A stretch of 64,000 bases of DNA from Microbacterium sp. cf046 (GTDB taxonomy: Bacteria; Actinomycetota; Actinomycetes; Actinomycetales; Microbacteriaceae): the NCBI RefSeq assembly GCF_900114345.1, contig NZ_FOZJ01000002.1, positions 1,268,117 to 1,332,116 on the forward strand, in the 5' to 3' direction. The notes under the pieces were generated by a model. The model was not told the DNA's origin. It did no database searches and saw only the letters and a program-made list of their open reading frames with translations. How positions within the stretch are numbered: position 1 is the first letter of the stretch; each line of letters begins with the position of its first letter. This document shows positions 1 to 9,601 of this stretch, in pieces. Both the position numbers and the translations under genes were made by a program.

Positions 1-777
1 CAGGGCGCCCGCCTCCTCGCCGAGCTCGAGCGCCTCCCGCAATTCGGGCCGGAGCGACAGCGCTGCCGCCTGCAGATCGTTGCGTACACTCTCCGCCAGC
101 GCGATCGGATCCCCCGCGCGCAGCGCGTGCAGCACGCCCGGGTCCACGGCCGGCGTGCGTACGGAAGAGAGGATGTCGGGCCGGGTCCGCAGCGCGTCAA
201 GGTGCGCGTACACCTCGGGCGTGGACAGCCCCGCACCGGAGGGCACGATCACCCAGTCGAACCGCCCCTTCGCCAGCGCGGGGCTCAGCTGGTCGCCTCG
301 GCCGGTCCCGATGGCCGTGCCTCCCATGAGGGAGAACGGCACGTCCGCTCCCAGACGCGCGGCGAGCTGCTGCAGCTGAGCCGCGCCCAGGTCGGCCCCC
401 CAGAGCGCGTCGCACGCGACCAGCGCGGCCGCGGCATCCGCCGATCCCCCGCCCATTCCCCCGGCGACCGGCACGTGCTTGACGATCTCCAGGTGGACGC
501 CGCCGGTGTGCCCGGCCTTCTGCGCGACGAGCCGGGCCGCCCGCAATGCCAGGTTGCGGTCGTCTTCGGGCACGCCCGACACGTCGACGGTTCCCGAGAC
601 CGACACCGAGTAGTCGGCGGCAGGCTCGGCCCACACGTCTTCGTAGAGCGAGACCGCCTGATACGCGGATGCCACCTCGTGGTATCCGTCGTCCTGGACG
701 TCGCCGACCTCGAAGAAGAGGTTCAGCTTCCCGGGCGCCCTGACGTGGACGCGGTCGGCGACGTAAGCGCGACTCAC
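1..777 (-). CDS. ispE: 4-diphosphocytidyl-2-C-methyl-D-erythritol kinase (IspE), 3' end outside window
   Basis: This is a GHMP kinase of the MEP isoprenoid pathway, which phosphorylates CDP-methylerythritol with ATP in the cytoplasm. The visible 259 residues start with a GTG, read on through [13 protein letters not shown] near the N-terminus and carry the glycine-rich ATP loop [16 protein letters not shown]. The reading frame runs off the left edge of the window, so the C-terminus is not seen. Its GTG overlaps the stop of the upstream aldo/keto reductase as GTGA, so the two are probably translationally coupled. In related genomes ispE directly follows rsmA; here three genes separate them. The product call is secure. 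Confidence 0.93.
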   Translation of the reverse strand, partial: MSRAYVADRVHVRAPGKLNLFFEVGDVQDDGYHEVASAYQAVSLYEDVWAEPAADYSVSVSGTVDVSGVPEDDRNLALRAARLVAQKAGHTGGVHLEIVKHVPVAGGMGGGSADAAAALVACDALWGADLGAAQLQQLAARLGADVPFSLMGGTAIGTGRGDQLSPALAKGRFDWVIVPSGAGLSTPEVYAHLDALRTRPDILSSVRTPAVDPGVLHALRAGDPIALAESVRNDLQAAALSLRPELREALELGEEAGAL

Positions 778-1841
778 AGCTGGGCCGACTCCGCCCACAG
801 GTCGACGTCGAGACGGCCGGACAGCGCGTCGATCTCCTCGAGCTCCTCTGTGTCGAACGCGGGTCCCGCGACGGCCGCGACGTTCTCGTCCAGCTGTTCG
901 GGGCGGGACGCGCCGATCAGCGCGGACGTGACCACCGGGTCGCGAAGCACCCATTGGATCGCCATCTGAGCGAGCGTCTGCCCGCGCTGCTTGGCGATCA
1001 CATCGAGGCTGCGCAGCGCCGAGAGCCCGGCATCCGAGAGCTGCCTGTCCGGGATCGACGAGCGCTTCTGCGCCCTGTCGGCCGGACCCTCGCCGAGGTA
1101 CTTGTCGGTGAGCAGTCCCTGCGCGAGCGGCGTGAACGCGATCGCGCCCATGCCCTCCTGCTTGAGCACGCCGGTCAGGCCGTCCTCGACCCACCGATTG
1201 AGGATCGAGTAGGCGGGCTGGTGGATCACCAGCGGCGTGCCGAGGCTGCGCGCGACCGCGGCGGCGATCGCCGTTCGTTCGGCGCTGTACGAGGAGATGC
1301 CGACGTACAGCGCCTTGCCCTGCCGGACGAGCGTGTCGAGGGCTCCGATCGTCTCCTCGATCGGCGTGATCGGATCGACCCGGTGCGAGTAGAAGATGTC
1401 GACGTACTCGACGCTCATGCGCTTCAGGGACTGCTCCGCGCTCGCGAGGATGTACTTCCGCGAGCCGAGGTCGCCGTACGGTCCGGGCCACATGTCGTAG
1501 CCGGCCTTGGACGAGATGATCAGCTCGTCCCGGTACGGGGCGAAGTCCTCGCGCATCATCCGCCCGAAGTTCGTCTCGGCCGTCCCGTACGGGGGGCCGT
1601 AGTTGTTCGCGAGGTCGAAGTGGGTGATGCCGATGTCGAACGCGTGGCGCAGCACCGCGCGCTGGTTGTCGAACGGGATGTTGTCTCCGAAGTTCCACCA
1701 CAGGCCGAGCGAGATCGGCGGCAGGTAGAGGCCGGACGCCCCGACCTGGCGATACTCGGTCCCGGAGTACCGATCGGCGGCGGCCGCATAGGGCCGGTGG
1801 AGCTCGTTGACGTCAGGGCGGAATCGGGGTGCGTCGGTCAC
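774..1841 (-). CDS. Aldo/keto reductase, YghZ/L-glyceraldehyde-3-phosphate reductase type
   Basis: The 355-residue NADPH-dependent oxidoreductase has the (alpha/beta)8 AKR fold and the long N-terminal extension of the YghZ (AKR14) group. Catalytic tetrad candidates are visible: Asp and Tyr in [15 protein letters not shown], Lys in [15 protein letters not shown] and His in YSHRVDP. The C-terminal cofactor segment [12 protein letters not shown] is present. The GTG start lies six bases after a TAGGCT box (1848-1853), suggesting a leaderless message, and the stop overlaps ispE. The family reduces small aldehydes such as methylglyoxal or glyceraldehyde-3-phosphate; the substrate here is unknown. 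Confidence 0.88.
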   Translation of the reverse strand: MTDAPRFRPDVNELHRPYAAAADRYSGTEYRQVGASGLYLPPISLGLWWNFGDNIPFDNQRAVLRHAFDIGITHFDLANNYGPPYGTAETNFGRMMREDFAPYRDELIISSKAGYDMWPGPYGDLGSRKYILASAEQSLKRMSVEYVDIFYSHRVDPITPIEETIGALDTLVRQGKALYVGISSYSAERTAIAAAVARSLGTPLVIHQPAYSILNRWVEDGLTGVLKQEGMGAIAFTPLAQGLLTDKYLGEGPADRAQKRSSIPDRQLSDAGLSALRSLDVIAKQRGQTLAQMAIQWVLRDPVVTSALIGASRPEQLDENVAAVAGPAFDTEELEEIDALSGRLDVDLWAESAQL

Positions 1842-1936
1842 GCCCCGAGCCTAGCCCGGGCCGTGCGCGCAGGGCACGGGTCACGAAGACGTGGGCAGCA
1901 CGTCCGCTGGCGGTTGTCAAGGGCGCGATCGCGAAA

Positions 1937-1964
1937 TGTGACCGAAACGCACGGCGCCTAGTCT
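1937..1964 (+). promoter_or_regulatory. Putative promoter of the Stealth gene
   Basis: A TGTGAC element (1937-1942), a 16-base spacer and TAGTCT (1959-1964) precede the gene by about 25 bases. A good ribosome site, GGAGGT at 1981-1986, follows. This is a pattern match only. Confidence 0.4.
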
Positions 1965-1989
1965 TGCCCTCTGTCCATTTGGAGGTCCT

Positions 1990-3573
1990 ATGGCGACGCT
2001 GTCCGCTCTGCCCGCCCACCCCCGCAGCTGGGCCGCGCTTCTCGAGCGCGACGACATCGTCCTCGATCGCGGCGTTCTGCGGCTGCGCCACGAGCGCACC
2101 ACGCCCGACGACGCGCGCACGGAGGACCTGCTGCTGACGGCGCGTGTCCTCGAGCATGCCGGAGTTCCGGTGCTGCTGGTCCGGCATGATCTGCGCATCC
2201 CGGTCCTCGTCGTGGACGTGGCGGATGCCGCGGCCGCGGCATCCGCGCTGAGCGAACTGCCCGAACCGCTCTACGTGAAGCGGAAGGCGCATGCGGCCAT
2301 CCTCGCCGCCGAGCTGGAGACGCCGGTGGCCGCACCCGCCTCGATCCGGGTGTACCGACCTCGGATCTCGGAGCACGGCGAGCTCCGGTACGACCACGAG
2401 ATCGGCATCCGACTGGAATTCTGGCGCTTCGGCGAGGAGCTCGTCGAAGCGCCGCACGACAACGCGGTGACCCGTCGGCTCACACCGGTCTCGGATCTCG
2501 AGTTCACCGAGGTCGAGCGGTACGGGCGCCGCTGGCGGACGATCCGCGGAATGTTCGACGTGCACCCCGCGGAGTTCACCGAAGACGTCGACATGGTCTT
2601 CTCGTGGGTGGACGGCTCGTCCACCGACTTCCAGCGCCAGCGCGCCGCGCAGCTGGCCGAGTACGTCGTCGGCGAGGGAGATGACGGTCCCGCACGATAC
2701 CGGCACGTCGACGAACTGCGCTACGCACTTCGCAGCGTGCACATGTACGCACCCTGGGTCCGCCGCATCTTCATCGCGACCGACTCGCCCGCCCCCGCGT
2801 GGCTGCTCGAGCATCCGAAGGTGACGATCGTGCGCAGCGAGGAGTTCTTCGCCGACACGTCGGTCCTGCCGATCCACAACTCGCACGCCGTCGAGTCGCA
2901 GCTGCATCGCATCGACGGGCTCGCGGAGCACTTCCTCTACTCGAACGACGACATGTTCTTCGGGCGACCCGTCGAACCGGAGCTGTTCTTCTCCCCCGCC
3001 GGGCTGACGCGGTTCGTGGAGTGCGGCATCCGGATCGGCGCGGGCGGCTCGGCTGTGCACCGCAGCGGACACGACAATGCGCTCCGGGTGAACCGGGCGC
3101 TGCTGCGTGAGCGCTTCGGCCGCACGATCACGCGCGACCTCGAGCACTGCGCCACGCCCCTGCGCCGGAGCGTCGTCGACGAGCTCGAGCGGGCATTCCC
3201 CGAGGACTTCGCGCGCACCGCGGCCTCCCGCTTCCGCTCAGCCACCGACATCTCGGTGACCAACAGCCTGTACCACTACTACGCGCAGTTCACCGGGCGG
3301 GCGATCGCCACGACGCGGCCTCGGGTGCGCTACGTGCAGACCACGCTCGCGGCATCCCTCGCCGGGATGGAGCGCCTGGCCCGCCGACGCGACGTCGACA
3401 TGTTCTGCCTCAACGACGGCGGCTCGGGCGAGATGCCCGAGGACCTGCGGGTGCGCACCGTCACCGGCATCCTGGAGCGGATGTTCCCGATCCGAGCGCC
3501 GTGGGAGCGCGAAGAGGTCAGCGCAGAACGGGGATCGGCTCCGTCGGCGGAGCGATCCGTCGCGACGCGCTGA
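1990..3573 (+). CDS. Stealth-family sugar-phosphate transferase
   Basis: A 527-residue member of the Stealth family (SacB/CpsY-like), enzymes that transfer hexose-1-phosphate or GlcNAc-1-phosphate to cell-surface glycans and resemble the eukaryotic GlcNAc-1-phosphotransferase. The four conserved blocks are seen in order: CR1 [11 protein letters not shown] near residue 199, CR2 [15 protein letters not shown] near 235 ending in RIFIATD, CR3 [20 protein letters not shown] near 305, and CR4 [20 protein letters not shown] near 418. The start is fixed by GGAGGT seven bases upstream. It stands alone, without capsule genes beside it, and its end overlaps the converging phosphodiesterase by 56 bp. Acceptor and sugar are unknown. 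Confidence 0.9.
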   Translation: MATLSALPAHPRSWAALLERDDIVLDRGVLRLRHERTTPDDARTEDLLLTARVLEHAGVPVLLVRHDLRIPVLVVDVADAAAAASALSELPEPLYVKRKAHAAILAAELETPVAAPASIRVYRPRISEHGELRYDHEIGIRLEFWRFGEELVEAPHDNAVTRRLTPVSDLEFTEVERYGRRWRTIRGMFDVHPAEFTEDVDMVFSWVDGSSTDFQRQRAAQLAEYVVGEGDDGPARYRHVDELRYALRSVHMYAPWVRRIFIATDSPAPAWLLEHPKVTIVRSEEFFADTSVLPIHNSHAVESQLHRIDGLAEHFLYSNDDMFFGRPVEPELFFSPAGLTRFVECGIRIGAGGSAVHRSGHDNALRVNRALLRERFGRTITRDLEHCATPLRRSVVDELERAFPEDFARTAASRFRSATDISVTNSLYHYYAQFTGRAIATTRPRVRYVQTTLAASLAGMERLARRRDVDMFCLNDGGSGEMPEDLRVRTVTGILERMFPIRAPWEREEVSAERGSAPSAERSVATR

Positions 3574-4444
3574 GAGCCTGCACACCGGCGGCCGCCAGCC
3601 TACGCTGGGCTTCGGCCGCGTCGATGTGCTCGAGGGCGTTCGGCGCCTCGACCGGGACGACCGAGTGCACGATCGTGTCGTCGTAGACGTGCACCAAGTT
3701 GAAGGCCTGTGCGCCGTCCTGCGGGCGGGTCCCTCCTACCGGCACCGTCAGATCCTGCGCGTAGCAGGTGGATGACGCGACCGATACCGGGATGCCCGCG
3801 AAGGTCGCGAACGTCGAGTAGTGGAGATGGCCGGCGATGATCGCGCGGACGTCGGTGCCGCGGAGCACGCGGGCCAGGCGCGACTGGTCCCGCAGTTCGA
3901 CGCTCCCCGCCAGCGGCAGAACGCTCGGCACCGGCGGATGGTGCATCGCGAGGATCGTGCCCAGAGGCGCAGGAGTCGCGAGCACCCCGGCGAGCCATTC
4001 GAGCTGGGCATCGCGCAGCTCGCCGTGGTGGAATCCGGGCACGCTGGTGTCGAGGGTGACCAGCCGCAGCCCGTCGAGCTCGTCGACGCGGTCGACCGGC
4101 TGCGGCTCCGAGGCAGACGGCTCGTCCAGGAGACGAAGCCGGAACTGCGCGCGATCGTCGTGATTTCCCATCACCCAGAACACCCGTGTGCCCAGCCGGT
4201 GCGCGAACGGCTCGACCAGGGCGCGCAACTCGGAATAGGCATCGCCCTCGCCCAGGTCGACGAGGTCCCCCGTGAAGATCACTCCGTCCGGCGCGATGCC
4301 CGAGGCTTCGATCGCCGTCAGCGCACGGACCAGGCGGTCACGCGCGTCGACGAGGTCGAACAGTCGCGAACCGGCTGCTCGCAGATGTGTGTCGCTGAGA
4401 TGGAGCAGCACCCGTTCGGGCGCCGGATACTCCGCCGTGCGCAT
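3518..4444 (-). CDS. Metallophosphoesterase, CpdA/Rv0805-like cyclic nucleotide phosphodiesterase
   Basis: A 308-residue calcineurin-type phosphoesterase. The metal-binding motifs are in order: LHLSDTHL near the N-terminus, [31 protein letters not shown] and [10 protein letters not shown]. The GNHD and GHxH motifs place it with class III cyclic-nucleotide phosphodiesterases such as CpdA and mycobacterial Rv0805, which also act on other phosphodiesters. It is cytoplasmic, with no signal peptide. It overlaps the end of the Stealth gene tail to tail. Hydrolysis of cAMP is inferred from the family, not shown. Confidence 0.85.
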   Translation of the reverse strand: MRTAEYPAPERVLLHLSDTHLRAAGSRLFDLVDARDRLVRALTAIEASGIAPDGVIFTGDLVDLGEGDAYSELRALVEPFAHRLGTRVFWVMGNHDDRAQFRLRLLDEPSASEPQPVDRVDELDGLRLVTLDTSVPGFHHGELRDAQLEWLAGVLATPAPLGTILAMHHPPVPSVLPLAGSVELRDQSRLARVLRGTDVRAIIAGHLHYSTFATFAGIPVSVASSTCYAQDLTVPVGGTRPQDGAQAFNLVHVYDDTIVHSVVPVEAPNALEHIDAAEAQRRLAAAGVQALSASRRIAPPTEPIPVLR

Positions 4445-4579
4445 GGGACCCTCCCCAGTCGGCGGGCCGCGGTCGAGGAACGGTCGCCGTCGCCGCCATG
4501 GTGGCGGGTCGGGGGAAATGTTACAGGCATGTTTCGTGAACGCCGGGATGACAGGACCCGAACAGTCGACGACGCAGAG

Positions 4580-5422
4580 CTAGGAGGCTTGCGCGATGCG
4601 CAGGAAGTCCTCCACGCCGAGCTCTTCTCCGCGCGCCGTGGGGGCCACGCCCGCGCGCTCGAGGATCGCGGATGCCGAAGCGGCGGACCCGCCGAGCACA
4701 CCCGAGACCGCCTGCCGGAGCATCTTCCGTCGCTGCTGGAAGGCGGCATCGACGATCTGGAAGGTCCGCACGCGCTCCGCCTCGGTGCCGCGCAGCTCGT
4801 CGTCGCGAGTGAAGGCGACCAGCACGCTGTCCACGTTGGGCACGGGCCAGAACACCTGCCGCGACACTTTGCCGGCGAGCCGCCACGGGCCGTACCAGGC
4901 TGCTTTCACACTCGGCGCACCGTAGGTCTTGGACCCGGGAGGCGCCGCGAGGCGTTCGCCGACCTCGGCCTGGACCATCACGACGCCGCGCCGGATGGAC
5001 GGGAAGCTCTCCAGGAAGTGCAGCAGCACGGGGACCGACACGTTGTAGGGCAGGTTCGCGACGAGCACCTCCGGATCGCCGGGCAGCTCGGTCAGCCGCA
5101 GCGCGTCGGCATCGACGACCTCCAAGGCGCCGTCCGGGACACCGTGTGCGGCGGCCGTCTCGGGCAGGCGAGCGGCCAGCCGGTGGTCGATCTCCACCGC
5201 GGTGACCGTCGCGCCGGCCTCGAGGATCGCGAGCGTCAGCGACCCGAGACCCGGGCCGACCTCGACCACGTGCTCACCCGGCGCGACCTGTGCGACATGC
5301 ACGATCCGCCGCACGGAGTTCGCATCGACGACGAAGTTCTGGCCGAGCTTCTTGGTCGGGGTGACCTCCAGCTCGGCGGCCAGCGCGCGGATCTCGGCCG
5401 CGCCGAGAAGTGTCACGGGCAT
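4580..5422 (-). CDS. rsmA: 16S rRNA (adenine1518-N6/adenine1519-N6)-dimethyltransferase RsmA (KsgA)
   Basis: This 280-residue SAM-dependent enzyme dimethylates two adjacent adenines in the 3' hairpin of 16S rRNA during 30S maturation. Signature elements are TKKLGQNFVVD at the N-terminus, the SAM loop VVEVGPGLGSLTLAIL and the catalytic NLPYNVSVPVL. The ATG lies six bases after TACAGT (5429-5434), so it is probably leaderless. The usual downstream partner ispE is on the same strand but separated by inserted genes. Confidence 0.95.
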   Translation of the reverse strand: MPVTLLGAAEIRALAAELEVTPTKKLGQNFVVDANSVRRIVHVAQVAPGEHVVEVGPGLGSLTLAILEAGATVTAVEIDHRLAARLPETAAAHGVPDGALEVVDADALRLTELPGDPEVLVANLPYNVSVPVLLHFLESFPSIRRGVVMVQAEVGERLAAPPGSKTYGAPSVKAAWYGPWRLAGKVSRQVFWPVPNVDSVLVAFTRDDELRGTEAERVRTFQIVDAAFQQRRKMLRQAVSGVLGGSAASASAILERAGVAPTARGEELGVEDFLRIAQAS

Positions 5423-5561
5423 GTGTTCACTGTAGCCGCGCGTCCCGCCACCGCCGTCGCCCGCGCGCCGCGCCCTCCCTTGACAGGGCCGCGCCGATCA
5501 CGACAGGGTGAGGCCAGGCGGGCAACGCTGCTCGTTGTGCACGAACGAGGAGGATCCGCCC

Positions 5562-6995
5562 ATGAGTTCAGCCCAGGCATCCGACCCCCACGACGTCTCG
5601 GTGCCGATCGCCCGCGTGGTGCTGGTCGCCGCGACCGCGGCCCTCGGCGGCTTCCTCTTCGGCTTCGACACGGCCGTGATCAACGGCGCGGTGAGCGCGA
5701 TCGGAGAGCAGTTCAGCACCGGTCCGTTCCTGCTGGGCTTCGCGGTCGCATCGGCGCTGATCGGCTGCGCGATCGGCGCGTGGTACGCCGGGCGCATCGC
5801 CGATCGCTACGGACGCATCCGGGTCATGCTCATCGCGGCCGCGCTGTTCGTGGCCAGCGCGATCGGCTGCGGGCTCGCGTTCACCGTGTGGGACTTCTCG
5901 TTCTGGCGCATCGTCGGCGGTCTGGGCGTCGGCGCGGCATCCGTCATCGCTCCGGCGTACATCGCGGAGGTCTCTCCGCCGGCGTACCGCGGTCGCCTCG
6001 GCTCGCTGCAGCAGCTGGCGATCGTCTCCGGCATCTTCGTCGCCCTGCTCAGCGATGCCGCGATCGTCGCGGCCGCCGGAACCGCGACCGCTCCCTGGCT
6101 GCTCGGACTCGAGGCGTGGCGCTGGATGTTCCTGGTGGAGGTCATCCCGGCGGTGATCTACGGCGTGCTCGCGCTGACGATCCCCGAGTCGCCGCGGTAT
6201 CTGATCGCACGCGGTGAGATGAGCAAGGCGAAGGAAGTCCTCACGCGCTACGTCGGCGGCGACGTCGAGAAGGTCTCGACCGACATCCTCAAGACGGTCG
6301 AGGGCAAGTCCGATCGCCCGCGCTTCGCGATTCTCAGACGCGGCAGGTTCAACCTCCTGCCGATCGTGTGGATCGGCATCGGCCTCTCGGTGCTGCAGCA
6401 GTTCACCGGCATCAACGTGATCTTCTACTACTCCACGACGCTGTGGCAGGCGGTCGGCTTCGACGAGCAGGACTCCCTGACGATCACGGTGATCACCTCG
6501 GTGACCAACATCGTGACCACGATCATCGCGATCATGCTGATCGACAAGGTCGGCCGCAAACCGCTGCTCCTGGTCGGCGCGATGGGCCAGTTCGCCTGCC
6601 TTGCGGTGCTCACGTTCATCTTCGCCTCAGCGCCGATCGTCAACGGGCAGCCCGTCCTGGACGGCGCCGCGGGCACGACGGCCCTGATCGCCGCGAACCT
6701 GTACGTCGTGTTCTTCGGCGCGTCATGGGGACCGGTCGTCTGGGTGCTGCTGGGCGAGATGTTCAGCAACAAGATCCGCGCCGTCGCCCTCTCGGTCGCC
6801 GCCGCCGCGCAGTGGACGGCCAACTTCGTGATCTCGACGACCTTCCCGGCGCTCGCTGCCGTCGGGCTCGGCCTCGCCTACGGCGTGTACACGGTCTTCG
6901 CGTTCGTCGCGATCTTCTTCGTGATCAAGTACGTGAAGGAGACGAAGGGCCGAACGCTCGAGTCCATGAGCGAGGAGCCGACACCGGTCGTGTAG
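5562..6995 (+). CDS. Sugar porter family MFS transporter (sugar:H+ symporter)
   Basis: A 477-residue, 12-helix major facilitator of the sugar porter family (XylE/GalP/GlcP-like). Diagnostic motifs are GGFLFGFDTAVINGA in helix 1, GRIADRYGRIR after helix 2, PESPRYLIARGE before the central loop, QQFTGINVIFYYS in helix 7, DKVGRKPLLLVGA and WGPVVWVLLGEMF. The ATG at 5562 is chosen because an AGGAGGAT ribosome site precedes it; an upstream in-frame start at 5508 lacks one. The Q/QxxGxN helix-7 motif points to a hexose or pentose substrate. It converges on tatD with only nine bases between stops. Confidence 0.92.
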   Translation: MSSAQASDPHDVSVPIARVVLVAATAALGGFLFGFDTAVINGAVSAIGEQFSTGPFLLGFAVASALIGCAIGAWYAGRIADRYGRIRVMLIAAALFVASAIGCGLAFTVWDFSFWRIVGGLGVGAASVIAPAYIAEVSPPAYRGRLGSLQQLAIVSGIFVALLSDAAIVAAAGTATAPWLLGLEAWRWMFLVEVIPAVIYGVLALTIPESPRYLIARGEMSKAKEVLTRYVGGDVEKVSTDILKTVEGKSDRPRFAILRRGRFNLLPIVWIGIGLSVLQQFTGINVIFYYSTTLWQAVGFDEQDSLTITVITSVTNIVTTIIAIMLIDKVGRKPLLLVGAMGQFACLAVLTFIFASAPIVNGQPVLDGAAGTTALIAANLYVVFFGASWGPVVWVLLGEMFSNKIRAVALSVAAAAQWTANFVISTTFPALAAVGLGLAYGVYTVFAFVAIFFVIKYVKETKGRTLESMSEEPTPVV

Positions 6996-7004
6996 CGGCG
7001 GAGG

Positions 7005-7889
7005 TCAGTCTTCGAACGGTCCGTACACCGCGAGCGTGTTCTCGGCCAGTTGCGCGCACAGCTCGTCGAGGTCGGCGCCGAGCTCGGCCGCCATGAAGCG
7101 CACCGTCAGCGGGACGAGGTACGGAGCGTTCGGGCGGCCACGGTGCGGGATCGGCGTGAGGAACGGCGCGTCCGTCTCCACCAGGATCCGATCCCGCGGC
7201 GTGACCGCGAGCGCATCGCGCAGGTTCTGCGCGTTCTTGAACGTCAGGTTGCCCGCGAACGAGAGGTAGTACCCGGCCTCGGCCGCGACGCGCGCCATCG
7301 CGTCGTCGCCCGAGAAGCAGTGGAAGACCGTGCGCTCGGGAGCGCCGACCCGTCGCAGCGTCTCCAGGACCGCTTCGTGCGCGTCGCGGTCGTGGATCTG
7401 CATCGCGATCCCGTGCTTCTGCGCGAGGGCGATGTGCGCCTCGAAGCTGTGGAACTGGGCCGGGATGCCGTCCTCTTCGGTGCGGAAGAAGTCCAGGCCG
7501 GTCTCGCCGATCGCCCGCACCCGCGGCTGCGCCGCGAGTTCGTCGATCACCGCGATCGCGGCATCCAGCTCTCCGGCCGCCTGATAGGCGGGGGCCTCGT
7601 TCGGGTGGATCGCGACCGCCGCCAGCACGCGCGGGTGAGATGCCGCCGCCCACGCCGACCAGCGGCTCGAGTCGATGTCGCCCCCGGCCTGCACCACGCC
7701 GATCACGCCCGCGGCCGCGGCGCGCTCGAGCTGCTCGTCCAGCGTCAGCGGCTCGTCGCCGTCCGCGATCTCGAGATGCGCATGGTTGTCGTAGACCGGC
7801 ACGGGCAGCGGCTCGGGGGCGACGGGCCACCGCACATCGCGCGTGCCGTCGTTGTGCCGCTCCCGGACGTACTGGCTGGGGTCGGTCAC
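7005..7889 (-). CDS. tatD: TatD-family metal-dependent nuclease
   Basis: A 294-residue TIM-barrel hydrolase of the TatD family (DNase/3'-5' exonuclease in studied members). Metal-binding motifs are VYDNHAHLEI near the N-terminus, GETGLDFFRT in the middle, HDRDAHEAVL, VFHCFSG and ILVETDAPFLTP. It starts with GTG and follows metG on the same strand with a 49-base gap, the order seen widely in Actinobacteria (metG-tatD-rsmA-ispE). The in vivo substrate is uncertain for the whole family. Confidence 0.92.
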   Translation of the reverse strand: MTDPSQYVRERHNDGTRDVRWPVAPEPLPVPVYDNHAHLEIADGDEPLTLDEQLERAAAAGVIGVVQAGGDIDSSRWSAWAAASHPRVLAAVAIHPNEAPAYQAAGELDAAIAVIDELAAQPRVRAIGETGLDFFRTEEDGIPAQFHSFEAHIALAQKHGIAMQIHDRDAHEAVLETLRRVGAPERTVFHCFSGDDAMARVAAEAGYYLSFAGNLTFKNAQNLRDALAVTPRDRILVETDAPFLTPIPHRGRPNAPYLVPLTVRFMAAELGADLDELCAQLAENTLAVYGPFED

Positions 7890-7891
7890 GG

Positions 7892-7919
7892 CGTTTCGTC
7901 TCGCTTCGCTCGCTCAACG
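7892..7919. repeat. Candidate dispersed intergenic repeat between metG and tatD
   Basis: The gap between the two genes holds a CTCGCTTCGCTCGCTC core flanked by CGTT and AACG. It looks like the short imperfect palindromes found between genes in related genomes, but only one copy is present in this window, so its repeat status is a recollection and not a demonstration. Confidence 0.25.
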
Positions 7920-7938
7920 ACCGGGGTCACCGGGTCGG

Positions 7939-9510
7939 TCACGCGCTCTGCTCGACGCGGGGGAACAGCGGCGCCAGCGCGTTCACCGCGGCGCCCGCAG
8001 GCAGGATTCCCCAGCGGCCGGCCTCGCGGATCGGCTGGTCGGCCAGGTGCCCCAGCGTGTCGCCGGCGCCGAGCGCGATCCACAGCTTCTCGGTCGCGAT
8101 CGGCATCACGGGGGAAAGCAGCACGGCGAGCGCCCGGAGCCCCTCCGCCGCCGTGTAGAGCACGGTGCCGAGGCGCTCCCGCCGGGCGTCGTCCTTCGCG
8201 AGCGCCCACGGCTCGTTCTCGGTGATGTAGAGGTTCAGCGCGTCCACGATCGTCCAGATCGCGGTGATGGCCTCGTCGATGCGGAAGCGCTCGATCGCGG
8301 CATCCGCGGCGGTCGCCGCATCCGCCACCGTCTTGTGGATGTGCCGCTCGGCGTCGGTGTCCTCGCCGGCAGGCGGCACGATCCCCTCGAAGTAGCGGTC
8401 GATCATCGCCGTGGTCCGCGAGGCGAGGTTCCCGAAGCCGTTGGCCAGCTCGGCCTGGTAGCGCGCCGACAGGTCCTCCCACGAGAACGAGCCGTCCTGT
8501 CCGAACGCGATGGCCGAGAGGAAATAGAAGCGGTAGGCGTCCGATCCGAAGACGTCGGTGATCTCGGTCGGGGCGATGCCGGTGAGCTTGGACTTCGACA
8601 TCTTCTCGCCGCCGACCAGCAGCCAGCCGTGCGCGAACACTCCGCGCGGCACCTCGACGCCCGCGGCCATCAGCATCGCGGGCCAGATCACCGCGTGGAA
8701 GCGCAGGATGTCCTTGCCGACCACGTGGTACGCCGGCCACCGGCGGGCGAACTCCTCCGGGTCGCTGCCGTAGCCGACGGCCGTCACGTAGTTCAGCAGC
8801 GCGTCGACCCACACGTAGATGACGTGCGACTCGTCCCACGGCACCTTGATGCCCCAGTCGAACGTCGATCGCGAGATCGACAGATCCTTCAGTCCCTGCT
8901 TGACGAACGAGACGACCTCGTTGCGCGCCGACTCGGGCCGCACGAAATCGGTCTTGTAGAGATCGAGCAGCTTGTCCTGGAACTCGCTGAGCTTGAAGAA
9001 GTAGTTCTTCTCCTGCAGGAGTTCGAGCGGCTTCGAGTGGATCGCACAGACCTTCAGGCCCTCGAACGGGCCGGTGCCGTCGACGATCTCGGACTCGGTC
9101 TTGAACTCCTCGCACCCGACGCAGTACAGCGCCTCGAACTCGCCGGCGTAGATGTACCCGCGGTCGTAGATGGCCTGCACGAACTTCTGCACGCGCTCTT
9201 CGTGGCGCGCCTGCGTCGTGCGGATGAAGTCGTCGTTGGCGACGTCGAGCTCCTTCAGCACCGGATGCCACGACTCGGCCACCAGCCGATCGACCCACTC
9301 CTGCGGTGTGGCGCCGTTGGCTGCGGCGGCGCGCAGCATCTTCTGGCCGTGCTCGTCGGTGCCCGTCAGCATCCAGGTGTCATCGCCCGCCTGGCGATGC
9401 CAGCGTGCGAGCGCGTCGACCGCCACCGTCGTGTAGCCGTGGCCGATGTGGGGCACGTCACTCGGATAGTAGATCGGCGTCGTGATGTAGAAGGATTCGC
9501 CGGTTCTCAC
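7939..9510 (-). CDS. metG: Methionyl-tRNA synthetase
   Basis: A 523-residue class I aminoacyl-tRNA synthetase that charges tRNA-Met. The adenylate-binding signatures are PHIGHGYTTV near residue 20 and GGEKMSKSKL in the catalytic domain. A CVGCEE segment lies in the connective peptide. The length without a C-terminal tRNA-binding domain fits the compact actinobacterial form. The GTG start lies exactly six bases after TAGAAT (9517-9522), a near-consensus -10 box, so the message is very probably leaderless. It is likely co-transcribed with tatD. Confidence 0.96.
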   Translation of the reverse strand: MRTGESFYITTPIYYPSDVPHIGHGYTTVAVDALARWHRQAGDDTWMLTGTDEHGQKMLRAAAANGATPQEWVDRLVAESWHPVLKELDVANDDFIRTTQARHEERVQKFVQAIYDRGYIYAGEFEALYCVGCEEFKTESEIVDGTGPFEGLKVCAIHSKPLELLQEKNYFFKLSEFQDKLLDLYKTDFVRPESARNEVVSFVKQGLKDLSISRSTFDWGIKVPWDESHVIYVWVDALLNYVTAVGYGSDPEEFARRWPAYHVVGKDILRFHAVIWPAMLMAAGVEVPRGVFAHGWLLVGGEKMSKSKLTGIAPTEITDVFGSDAYRFYFLSAIAFGQDGSFSWEDLSARYQAELANGFGNLASRTTAMIDRYFEGIVPPAGEDTDAERHIHKTVADAATAADAAIERFRIDEAITAIWTIVDALNLYITENEPWALAKDDARRERLGTVLYTAAEGLRALAVLLSPVMPIATEKLWIALGAGDTLGHLADQPIREAGRWGILPAGAAVNALAPLFPRVEQSA

Positions 9511-9601
9511 CCGTGAATTCTAGTTGGGCGCGATACCCCGCCCGGCCGTGTGACCTGAGGGCCGCTGGCGGTCCCCTCGGCGGTGCGATCCGTCACATTT
9601 C

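Noticed and set aside
4445..4579. Gap between the phosphodiesterase gene and rsmA inspected for a small RNA or gene
   Set aside because: No hairpin, promoter pattern or coding frame stood out.
5480..5508. TTGACA followed after 17 bases by ACAGGG as promoter of the sugar porter
   Set aside because: The -35 is perfect but the -10 lacks both key T/A positions, so it is not listed as a feature.
3821..6217. A 798-codon frame spanning the phosphodiesterase, rsmA and transporter region
   Set aside because: It crosses three real genes in wrong frames, and the translation is a low-complexity Arg-rich sequence.
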